Assembly: GCA_022709905.1 (NCBI GenBank)
Contig: JAKLHY010000075.1
Location: forward strand, 1 to 34,130
Reading direction: 5' to 3'
Length of the DNA stretch: 34,130 nt
Origin: Verrucomicrobiota bacterium
Lineage (GTDB): Bacteria; Verrucomicrobiota; Verrucomicrobiia; Limisphaerales; UBA1319
How positions within the stretch are numbered: the stretch's first letter is position 1; each line of letters starts with the position of its first letter. Both the position numbers and the translations under genes were made by a program. Positions 16,050-23,248 of the stretch are shown here, in pieces. Below the pieces are notes generated by a model, which searched no databases, was not told where the DNA came from, and was given only the letters and a program-made list of their open reading frames with translations.

Positions 16050-17321
16050 TCATACTTCGCGCCCACCAGCATTTCGTCGATTTGCGATCACGCCCATGCA
16101 TGTTGCCTGCGATCGGAGACTCAGTGCGAGGAGGAATCCGAGCGTGAGGATTGCGGCGCAAAGCCCAAATGCGTAGAGGGAAATGTTGATCCCGGGGTGG
16201 TCCTTCAATTGAGCGATGAGCTGAGGACCGGCAATCCCCGCGCAAGACCAAGCTGTGAGAATTGCGCCGTACATGACCGGCATCAACCGCAGTCCAAAGG
16301 CATTCAAGACAAAAGCCGGCATAACACCAAATCCCCCTCCGTAACATAGCAATACATAACAAACCAGTCCTCCAAACAGCCAGGGACTCTGCACCGTCAT
16401 CAGGACGCAGAAGGCTGCCACCTGGGTGGCTAGCATGACACGGAAGGCTGCCAACGGGCCAATCCGATCCGACCAGGCGCCCCAGATAATCCGGCCCAAT
16501 CCATTGCAAATAGAACTGACAGCAATCAGCGTGGCGCCTGCCGCTGCCAAGGCGGCGGGGGATTGAGTGGGGTCCTCTTTTTTCCATAGATCCTGCAAAA
16601 GAGGAGACTGAAATCCGATCAGGGCGATCCCCGCCGTGATATTGCAGAAGAAAATCAGCCACATCAGAACGAACTGTTTTGAACCGATCAAGATAAGCAG
16701 TTGCGGTTTGGTTTCGTTAGTGCGTCTTACTTGAGTAACCGGACTCGGAGGATTTTGTAAAAAAACTGCCGCGAAAAAGCCGATGCCACCAACAATCATC
16801 CCCGCCCCGGCAAAAACCCAGGATAAGTCGTGGTTAAACGCGACATCCAGGAAAGGAGCAATCAGTTTGCTCATCACCAGCGCGCCCAATCCGAATCCCA
16901 TGACGACCATGCCGGTGACCAGACCTTTGCGGTCGGGAAACCATCTGGCGACCGTTGCCACGGGGGTGACATATCCCAAGCCCAGGCCAATGCCCCCAAT
17001 CACTCCATAACCCGCCCATAGCAACGGAAGGGATTGCCATTTCAACGCCAGCCCAGCAAGAAGGTAGCCGGCTCCGTACAGGAGGCTGCCAGTGATGGCG
17101 AGTTTTCGCGGGCCAAAGCGCTGAAGACAAAGCCCCCCGCCCGCGGCGGCCAGTCCCAGGAAACCGATCGCCAGGCTGAAGGTCAAGGCCACCTGGGTGT
17201 GCCGCCAGCCACAGGCATCGACAATGGGTTTCTGAAAAAAACTCCAGGCGTAAACCGACCCGAGGCACATCTGCAGCAAGGCGCCCATGACGGCGATCCA
17301 CCAGCGGTTCGTTCGTTTCAT
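16050..17321 (-). CDS. MFS transporter, oxalate/formate antiporter family
   Basis: A 423-residue membrane protein with about 12 hydrophobic spans. The N-terminus (RWWIAVMGALLQMCLGSVYA, then WSFFQKP) is characteristic of the OFA group of the major facilitator superfamily, which includes the OxlT oxalate:formate exchanger and several monocarboxylate carriers. The cytoplasmic loop motif RWFPDRKGLVTGMVVMGFG matches the family. It would move an organic anion across the inner membrane; the substrate cannot be fixed from sequence. No dedicated oxalate enzymes are nearby, so a sugar acid or other carboxylate is possible. It faces oxyR tail to tail with 227 bases between. Confidence 0.88.
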   Translation of the reverse strand: MKRTNRWWIAVMGALLQMCLGSVYAWSFFQKPIVDACGWRHTQVALTFSLAIGFLGLAAAGGGLCLQRFGPRKLAITGSLLYGAGYLLAGLALKWQSLPLLWAGYGVIGGIGLGLGYVTPVATVARWFPDRKGLVTGMVVMGFGLGALVMSKLIAPFLDVAFNHDLSWVFAGAGMIVGGIGFFAAVFLQNPPSPVTQVRRTNETKPQLLILIGSKQFVLMWLIFFCNITAGIALIGFQSPLLQDLWKKEDPTQSPAALAAAGATLIAVSSICNGLGRIIWGAWSDRIGPLAAFRVMLATQVAAFCVLMTVQSPWLFGGLVCYVLLCYGGGFGVMPAFVLNAFGLRLMPVMYGAILTAWSCAGIAGPQLIAQLKDHPGINISLYAFGLCAAILTLGFLLALSLRSQATCMGVIANRRNAGGREV

Positions 17322-17590
17322 AGTGCGATTGGAGATGGGGTTGGTCCTCTGGATGAATCAAATGCATCAAGGCTCCTGGCTCGAAATGACTGGCATCGGC
17401 GTCGCCTTCAGGCGCTAAAAACATGCCTGGATCATACGAATCGCAGGACTGCATGCACGCCAAAACGCTTTGTCGGGAATCGGCATCACCCGAAGTTTAA
17501 CGGCCCGAAAAACGGCAGAACAAGAAAAGTCTTTTCATCCGAAGGCATGTTCCGCTAATTAATGCTCCCAACACTTGAACCACTCGCTTT

Positions 17591-19243
17591 ATGAATACAA
17601 TACGTTCCTCCCGGCTTAGGGTCCGTGCAAAAATAACTTCCGATTTTGGCGGGAGCGACGCCGGGTCAGATGCGAGGCGCGTGGACGGGAGTGTATCTTT
17701 GGCGATACTCGACCGTCCACGCAACAACGCAGATGACCCGGCGCCGCCCCGCCCCGGAGGGCTGCGAGGCTTTGGCTCGCTGGCTTCGTTACTCCTTGGT
17801 CAGAGACCACTGCGGGTATCTTCCCTCGTCGAGCCTCGCCAGCGAGCCAAATCCTCAGCAGCAAAATCGGAATTTATTTATGCACGGTCCCTTAATCGGC
17901 GTCAATTTCTCGGAGGCGCCACCGCCGGTGTTGCCCTGTTTCATCTTCTCCCCGGCGGTCTCTTGCGCGGGGCGGACAACGTTTCCCGCAACGAAAAGAT
18001 CAATGTCGCCGGCATCGGCATCGGAAGCCAGGGAGGCAGCGATATCGACGGCGTGGCTGGCGAGGGGCATAACGTGGTCGCGCTCTGCGATGTCGATGAC
18101 AAATACGCCGCTAAAAAATACGCCCAATACCCGAAGGCCAGAACCTTCAAGGATTTCCGGGTGATGCTGGACAAGATGGACAAGGAAATCGACGCCGTTG
18201 TCATTGGCACGCCGGATCACACGCACGCCGTGATTTCTCTCGAGGCCATGAAACGCGGCAAACATGTCTATTGCGAGAAACCCCTCGCTCATACCGTCCA
18301 GGAGGTGCGCGCCCTCATGTCCGCCGCGCGCAAGTTCAAAGTGGTCACCCAACTGGGCAATCAGGGACATTCCTCCGGCTCGATCCGGCAAATTTGCGAA
18401 TGGGTCTGGGCTGGGGCCATCGGCCAGGTGCATACGGTGCATGCCGGTTGCGACGCCTTCCGCGAGGTCTATTCCCAGATCCGCAACCTCGACAAGGTGA
18501 ACCAAAATTATGAGGTTCCCGCCGGGCTTGATTACGATTTGTGGATCGGTCCGGTGCCATTCCGGCCTTACACGCCCCTGTGGGTTCCCTGGAACTGGCG
18601 CGGTTGGATGCCCTTTGGAACCGGTGCCGTCGGCGACTGGTTCTGCCACGTCATCGATCCCGCTTTTTGGGCATTGGACCTCGGCGCTCCGACCTCGGTT
18701 CACGCCGAAGTCACCGACTATGATCCCGTCAAACATGGGCTGACCTATCCTCCCGGAACCAAGATTACCTTCGAGTTTCCAAAACGAAAAGATCGAGTGG
18801 CCCTAAAATTGGTCTGGTTCGACGGAGTTCAGCGCATTCCACAACCCCAGGATTTTCCCGCCGATGAAAAAGCCCCCGGGATTGGCGCTATTCTGTTCGG
18901 CGAAAAGGGAATGATTGTCCATGGTTCTCATGGCGGCGGCGGTGGCCACTTGGTGCCCGACAAAGTCATGGACCAGTTCTCAGGCAAGAACGCGCCACAG
19001 GAGAAAATTCCCCGCGTCAAAAACCACGCCTGGGATTGGCTCGAGGCCATTCGCAACGGCCGCCAGGCCGGATCTGACTTCAGCTACGGTGGACCTCTGA
19101 CCCAGGCGGCTTTGCTCGGCGCGATTGCAGTCCGGTTCCCGGGCCAAACCCTTCGCTGGGACGAGGAAAAAGCGCGCTTCACGAATCACGACGACGCCAA
19201 CGCCCATTTGAATCCGCCCTATCGCGAAGGCTGGAGCCTCTAG
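17591..19243 (+). CDS. Gfo/Idh/MocA oxidoreductase (third copy) with in-frame element insertion in its Tat signal
   Basis: As written, the protein has 550 residues. The real family homology begins at about residue 103 with RRQFLGG and a hydrophobic Tat h-region, then INVAGIGIGSQGGSD, GTPDHTHAV and VYCEKPLAH. The first eight residues (MNTIRSSR) are separated from RRQFLGG by 95 codons that come from the palindromic element at 17616-17896. The CGGC at 17612-17615 is repeated at 17897-17900; deleting one copy plus the element gives MNTIRSSRRQFLGG, a canonical Tat start of a normal-length (455-residue) enzyme. No stop codon interrupts the insert. Export is probably lost or depends on an internal start. 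The oxidoreductase function is inferred from family; whether this allele works is unknown. Confidence 0.85.
   Translation: MNTIRSSRLRVRAKITSDFGGSDAGSDARRVDGSVSLAILDRPRNNADDPAPPRPGGLRGFGSLASLLLGQRPLRVSSLVEPRQRAKSSAAKSEFIYARSLNRRQFLGGATAGVALFHLLPGGLLRGADNVSRNEKINVAGIGIGSQGGSDIDGVAGEGHNVVALCDVDDKYAAKKYAQYPKARTFKDFRVMLDKMDKEIDAVVIGTPDHTHAVISLEAMKRGKHVYCEKPLAHTVQEVRALMSAARKFKVVTQLGNQGHSSGSIRQICEWVWAGAIGQVHTVHAGCDAFREVYSQIRNLDKVNQNYEVPAGLDYDLWIGPVPFRPYTPLWVPWNWRGWMPFGTGAVGDWFCHVIDPAFWALDLGAPTSVHAEVTDYDPVKHGLTYPPGTKITFEFPKRKDRVALKLVWFDGVQRIPQPQDFPADEKAPGIGAILFGEKGMIVHGSHGGGGGHLVPDKVMDQFSGKNAPQEKIPRVKNHAWDWLEAIRNGRQAGSDFSYGGPLTQAALLGAIAVRFPGQTLRWDEEKARFTNHDDANAHLNPPYREGWSL
17616..17896. mobile_element. 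281-bp palindromic MITE-like element, copy B
   Basis: The ends (17616-17648 and about 17862-17896) are inverted repeats with three mismatches and one gap, each containing CCGTGCA and TTCCGATTTT. Inside are two hairpins, at 17648-17753 and 17761-17862. The element is flanked by CGGC duplications (17612-17615 and 17897-17900), the footprint of transposition. It has no transposase gene. Copy A at 1247-1521 has the same plan. The insertion interrupts the Tat signal codons of the oxidoreductase gene in frame. Confidence 0.85.
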
Positions 19244-19246
19244 CGA

Positions 19247-19280
19247 GTCTGAGCCTCAGACCTGCTTGCCGTTTTACGGC
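19247..19280. terminator. hairpins between convergent genes
   Basis: GTCTGAG-C-CTCAGAC (19247-19261) and GCCGT-TTT-ACGGC (19268-19280) are two perfect small stems between the ends of the third oxidoreductase and the GH43 gene. GTCTGAGCCTCA is repeated at 19298-19309. They could serve as a two-way terminator, though no T-run follows. Confidence 0.35.
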
Positions 19281-19322
19281 CTTCCGTCAAGGCGTCAGTC
19301 TGAGCCTCATCCTCGCTCAAGA

Positions 19323-21257
19323 TCACTCCCGAGGGGTGGATGTCGGCGCGGCGGATGTCCTGTGGCTCATGTTGGACGGTTCGGCCAGCACTGCATCAAG
19401 GGGCAGGGGTTTGCCAAACTCAGGCGTCCCGTCCGCATTCCAGGTGAACTTCTGGGCCCGCGTGGTTCGCCCGGCATAGGTGTAACGAGAAGAAGTTTTG
19501 CCGTGATACACAATCCAGTCTTCCGTGCCGTCCGGGGATTGAAAGAAGCCATGGTGCCCCGGGCCAAACACACCCGAGTTGTCGTCGCGCTCGAAAACGG
19601 GAGTGGGATGCTGGATCCAGGAAGCGGGATTCAACACATCCGCCCGTTCGTCGGCGATCAGCATGCCCAACTTGTAGTCCGGTTTGCCGGTGTCGCAGGC
19701 TGAATAAGTCAGGAAAAGCCTTCCATTGCGGCGTAGCACGACAGGGCCTTCGCGGACCTCCTCGCATCCGAAACCCGACGCTTCCAATTGAACACTCCGG
19801 CCTTCGAGGGTCCACGGATTCGCCATGCGCGCGATGCGGATGCGATGTCCGGGATGCGCGGCCCACAAGAAATACCAGGTGCCATCCCCCGGGTGTTGAA
19901 AGACCGAGCCGTCGATGGCGTAGAAGTCGTTCTCAGGATCGAAGAGGCGCCCTTTGTAATGATACGGGCCAAGAGGATCGATCCCCTCGCTTTCGAGCAC
20001 ATGCATGCGATGGGTGGTGTCGACTTTGGTGGCCGCCATGGCGGTGTAGTACAGATACCAGCGATTGCCGATGAAATGAAACTCGGGCGCCCAGATCCCA
20101 TGCGATCGGCTGGGATCATCATCGCGCCATATCAATACGCCTGGCGCGGTTTTTAGACCGGCCAGCGTCGGCGCCTTCCACATCCGAATGCAGTCGCCCT
20201 GGGTGGTGGTCAGATAATAGTGGCCCTGGTAATATTGCATCCAAGGATCCGGGCCGGGATTGATCGGGTTGGTGAACGTTCCGTTGGCCCGATCGGCAGA
20301 TCCATCGGTCATTACAATGGGGCGGATCAAACCGTTCTCATCGTAATCCACTCGATCCATGCAGACTTGCCGGGAACCGCGATACGGACCGTTGCCTGTT
20401 TGATTCTCCCATCGGTGATAGACGATTTTCCATTCCCCGGTGATCGGACTGCGAATGAAGGAATGGTGTCCCGGTCCTTTGCGCGTCGCATCGCTGGTTA
20501 GGATGGCGCCCCGGTAGGTCCACGGTCCGATGGGCGCATCGGCCGTCGCGTAATGGACGGAATACGACGAATGCCGCCATCCGCCATGGCTGTAGGAAAG
20601 GTAATAACGACCATTATGATAGTGCATGAAGACCCCCTCGGTGAACTGCGGCGGGGTTTCGACCGGAATCTCGCGCGCGAAACTCACCAGATCCGGATTC
20701 AGCTCGAACACGCGCAACTTCGCCCCCGCGCTGCCGCCCGCATAGAAGAATGATTTCCCCGATTTTGGATCGGCGAACACCATGGGATCAATCGCTTCGA
20801 AGCCATTCCCGCCTGTCAGCAATGGCTTGCCAACATCCTGGAACGGACCCGCGGGCGAGCTTCCGACTGCGACACCAATCCGCGAGGGCGTTGGATTCTG
20901 AGGGCCGACCGAATAATACAAATAATACTTGCCGTGTTTTGAAAGCACTGAAGGCGCCCAGGCGTGATGTCGATCCTGGCCGTCGTCCTTGATCCAGTGT
21001 ATGTCCTTGAAATCCAATAATGGCCCGTGCCGTTGCCAATTCTTTAAGTCGGTCGAGGAAAAGGCGAAAAAGCGCTCGCCCTTGCCATCGCTCCAGGTGG
21101 GATAAATCCAGACCGTTTTGTCCACGACCAGCGCATGCGGATCGGCGCCGGGCATGATGGGATTGGCCCCGTGAAGAAAGGGCATGCCAAGCGCCCCCAG
21201 CAGAACGCACCCGCAAAAACCAAGGGCAATCCCGGATTCTTTTCGTCGCTGCTTCAT
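19323..21257 (-). CDS. secreted enzyme with two GH43 catalytic modules
   Basis: A 644-residue protein from ATG 21257, chosen over a start 35 codons upstream because a signal peptide (KQRRKES, then a hydrophobic run to LHGA) follows directly and a TATAAA box lies six bases before it. Two five-bladed propeller modules of glycoside hydrolase family 43 follow one another. The first (about 30-310) has base Asp39 in PGADPHAL, modulator Asp in AIDPMVF and acid Glu in TEGVFM. The second (about 330-630) has PGPDPWMQYY, AIDGSVF and VREGPVV. Both have all three acidic residues, so both may be active. GH43 members are arabinofuranosidases, xylosidases or arabinanases, which fits the GH127 gene in the same neighbourhood. 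Confidence 0.9.
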   Translation of the reverse strand: MKQRRKESGIALGFCGCVLLGALGMPFLHGANPIMPGADPHALVVDKTVWIYPTWSDGKGERFFAFSSTDLKNWQRHGPLLDFKDIHWIKDDGQDRHHAWAPSVLSKHGKYYLYYSVGPQNPTPSRIGVAVGSSPAGPFQDVGKPLLTGGNGFEAIDPMVFADPKSGKSFFYAGGSAGAKLRVFELNPDLVSFAREIPVETPPQFTEGVFMHYHNGRYYLSYSHGGWRHSSYSVHYATADAPIGPWTYRGAILTSDATRKGPGHHSFIRSPITGEWKIVYHRWENQTGNGPYRGSRQVCMDRVDYDENGLIRPIVMTDGSADRANGTFTNPINPGPDPWMQYYQGHYYLTTTQGDCIRMWKAPTLAGLKTAPGVLIWRDDDPSRSHGIWAPEFHFIGNRWYLYYTAMAATKVDTTHRMHVLESEGIDPLGPYHYKGRLFDPENDFYAIDGSVFQHPGDGTWYFLWAAHPGHRIRIARMANPWTLEGRSVQLEASGFGCEEVREGPVVLRRNGRLFLTYSACDTGKPDYKLGMLIADERADVLNPASWIQHPTPVFERDDNSGVFGPGHHGFFQSPDGTEDWIVYHGKTSSRYTYAGRTTRAQKFTWNADGTPEFGKPLPLDAVLAEPSNMSHRTSAAPTSTPRE

Positions 21258-21263
21258 ATGCGC

Positions 21264-21269
21264 TTTATA
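21264..21269 (-). promoter_or_regulatory. -10 box of the GH43 gene, leaderless type
   Basis: TATAAA on the minus strand ends six bases before the ATG at 21257. No good -35 hexamer is seen at normal spacing. Confidence 0.4.
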
Positions 21270-21361
21270 ACCCAATGAAAGAAGGATGCGAGGAGTTTGT
21301 CTCGAAACAGCCCCCTGCGTTTTGACTGCACGACTACTGCCGCGGAGGCGCATGATATGCA

Positions 21362-21512
21362 CCCCTGTTCGGCGATCGGGATTGGATCGTGATGAAGCGC
21401 TTGAAGAAGGACTGGACGCGGCGTTACGAGACGGCCAACTTCAGCGGATTCCAAGCCAAGGTTCATTCGGCCCGTAAACGGTTGGTGACAGCCAAGCTGC
21501 CGCAGCTATAAT
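21362..21512 (+). pseudogene. remnant of a Ser/Thr kinase gene
   Basis: Bases 21380-21438 match 24356-24414 of the downstream kinase gene without gaps, with eight differences in 59 bases, and encode DWIVMKRLKKDWTRRYETAN, the last helix of a kinase domain. The reading frame continues to a stop at 21510-21512, but the rest of the kinase is missing on both sides. It is a scrap left by recombination or deletion. Confidence 0.65.
21507..21512 (+). promoter_or_regulatory. -10 box TATAAT for the antitoxin-like gene, leaderless type
   Basis: A perfect TATAAT ends six bases before the ATG at 21519. The -35 region is weak (GGTGAC at 17-base spacing). The box overlaps the stop codon of the kinase remnant. 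Confidence 0.5.
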
Positions 21513-21518
21513 GTCCCT

Positions 21519-21743
21519 ATGAGCTCTGATCCCCTGGAGTCACAAGATGCAGCCCACGCGGAATACCACAGCCGGTGGGAAGCGATAGAGACCTTCAAGG
21601 CGCAGGAACTCGCTGCGATGACAGAGGAGCGCGCCTGGCAAATCATCCAAGGGTTGGGTGCCGTCGAAGGTTGGCGCGAACGTCCTGATTGGTCGGGCCT
21701 GGTCGAACAGCAAGCGCTTTTTCACAAGGGCCGGCTGTCATGA
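21519..21743 (+). CDS. small protein paired with a nucleotidyltransferase
   Basis: A 74-residue acidic helical protein without recognisable domain. It overlaps the next gene by four bases (ATGA at 21740-21743), so the two are translationally coupled. Its small size, position first and coupling are those of an antitoxin or partner subunit. A short helical partner is common upstream of DUF6036/AbiEii-like nucleotidyltransferases. No DNA-binding motif was seen. The function is unproven. Confidence 0.7.
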   Translation: MSSDPLESQDAAHAEYHSRWEAIETFKAQELAAMTEERAWQIIQGLGAVEGWRERPDWSGLVEQQALFHKGRLS

Positions 21744-22333
21744 TCCACCTGCCTGGCGTATTGGCCGCGGCAGGCCAAGTGCAGCGTCTTTGCCAGCAGC
21801 ACGACTGGCGTTTTTGCTTCATCGGCGGTGTGGCCGTGCAACGCTGGGGCGAACCGCGAATGACTCAGGATGTTGATCTCACCGTGATGACCGGATTCGG
21901 CGTCGAGGAGAAATTCGTGGACGCCTTGCTCGAGGAACTGAGGCCTCGCCGGCCGGACGCGCGCGCGTTCGCTTTGAGTCGGAGGGTGTTGCTGGCTCAG
22001 ACGATCGATGGTGTGAGCGTGGACATAGCATTGGGGGCTTTGCCCTTCGAAGAACGCACCGTGGCTCGCGCAAGCGAATGGCCTGTTGCCCCGGGCCTTC
22101 TACTGACTACCTGCTCTGCGGAGGATTTGGTAGTCCACAAGGCCTTTGCTGGGCGGGATCTTGACTGGGGCGATGTCGAACGCGTGCTGATCCGTCAGCA
22201 CGGGAAGCTGAATCTGGCGCAGATCCGCGCCGAATTGAAGCCCTTGCTCATGCTGAAGGATGCGCCAGAGTCCCTCGACAAATTGGAAAGAATGCTTGCC
22301 ACGCTAGACCGCCGCCTTGGCCCCCCTGAGTAA
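21740..22333 (+). CDS. AbiEii-like nucleotidyltransferase
   Basis: A 197-residue protein from ATG 21740, chosen because it overlaps the upstream stop as ATGA. Residues 28-47 read IGGVAVQRWGEPRMTQDVDL, the GG...R.T.DVDL signature of the polymerase-beta-like nucleotidyltransferase fold, with Gly29-Gly30 and metal-binding Asp44 and Asp46. A later Asp in VSVDIALG is the third acidic position. Such proteins transfer nucleotides and in some toxin-antitoxin systems (AbiE type, MenT) modify tRNA or proteins. The coupled small gene upstream makes a toxin-antitoxin role possible but not established. A decayed copy of its middle part lies at 27662-27744. Confidence 0.8.
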   Translation: MIHLPGVLAAAGQVQRLCQQHDWRFCFIGGVAVQRWGEPRMTQDVDLTVMTGFGVEEKFVDALLEELRPRRPDARAFALSRRVLLAQTIDGVSVDIALGALPFEERTVARASEWPVAPGLLLTTCSAEDLVVHKAFAGRDLDWGDVERVLIRQHGKLNLAQIRAELKPLLMLKDAPESLDKLERMLATLDRRLGPPE

Positions 22334-22605
22334 CGTGCCCGGGAATCAAACCGCGATGCCGATTTATCCTTGGCAAGTCCTATTGGCTTGAATCCCGGAC
22401 AACCTTTTGCAGAGCAGCTCTTGGGCGTCCACCACAACCGAGGTCCTTGCGGCGCCGGCTGCCTGGCGGATTTCCCTCTCGAAACTGGCCCTCCGGAATT
22501 CGCAAGTGACGCCGGCATGCTTTCTGGATCGGGTCAGTGGGATTCAATGACCAAGATGTTTGGATTAAGCTTCACTCGCTGCGGTCGTGAAGCTAACTTA
22601 CCGGC

Positions 22606-23163
22606 ATGAGCGAGGTGACGCGCATCCTGGATCGCGTGTCCCAGGGCGAAGCTCAAGCCGCCGAAGAACTCCTGCCTCTGGTCTACGAGGAACTGCGCAA
22701 GCTGGCGGCCTTCAAAATGGTCAATGAAGCTCCGGGCCAAACGCTGCAGCCCACCGCATTGGTTCATGAAGCCTGGCTGCGGTTGGCTGGAAACGTCAAT
22801 CAGCACTGGGATAACCGGGCTCATTTCTTTGCTGCCGCTGCCGAGGCCATGCGCCGCATCCTGGTCGATAACGCGCGGCGCAAACGCGCTCTCCGCCATG
22901 GAGGCGGTCAGGAGCGCGTTAACCTGACCAACCTTGAAATTGCGGCTCAGTCGGAAGACGATCGGATGCTCGCAATCAGTGAAGCCCTGGAGGAATTGGC
23001 CCGTCTGGATGCCTGTCAGGCCGAGGTGGTGAAACTCCGTTTTTTCATCGGATTGAAGTTGGAGGAGATCGCCGCACTTCAGGGCGTTTCTGAAAAGACC
23101 GTCCAGCGTCAATGGACCCACGCTCGAGTTTGGCTCTTTGATCGACTTCGACCGGGACCGTGA
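22606..23163 (+). CDS. ECF sigma factor (first of two)
   Basis: A 185-residue extracytoplasmic-function sigma factor. Region 2 spans about residues 1-75 (LLPLVYEELRKLAAF, then LQPTALVHEAWLRL), and region 4 with its helix-turn-helix spans about 120-180 (VKLRFFIGLKLEEIAALQGV and SEKTVQRQWTHARVWL). The QPTALVHEAWLRL segment marks the group common in Planctomycetes, Acidobacteria and Verrucomicrobia, usually encoded beside Ser/Thr kinases. The kinase gene follows immediately, so phosphorylation may control this sigma factor. No anti-sigma gene is nearby. The ATG lies six bases after a weak TAACTT box. Confidence 0.92.
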   Translation: MSEVTRILDRVSQGEAQAAEELLPLVYEELRKLAAFKMVNEAPGQTLQPTALVHEAWLRLAGNVNQHWDNRAHFFAAAAEAMRRILVDNARRKRALRHGGGQERVNLTNLEIAAQSEDDRMLAISEALEELARLDACQAEVVKLRFFIGLKLEEIAALQGVSEKTVQRQWTHARVWLFDRLRPGP

Positions 23164-23248
23164 GAGAGCGCGGCGTGTCCTCACGGATTTCGCGGAGAAG
23201 GATCACCGATCGGGTGTCCGTTTTTACCTCGTGATTTCGCATGAAAGT

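Noticed and set aside
15842..16072. Minus-strand 76-codon frame beginning LVGAKYDLLINTTSMPSHYP
   Set aside because: It starts inside the MFS gene in another frame and runs through a dispersed repeat. It might be a scrap of a lost gene, but I cannot match it to any family.
17646..18164. Overlapping plus-strand frame through the palindromic element and the oxidoreductase
   Set aside because: Product of the palindromic insert and of out-of-frame reading of a clear oxidoreductase.
22334..22605. Short frames between the nucleotidyltransferase and the first sigma gene
   Set aside because: No motif, no ribosome site, and the length fits a promoter region.
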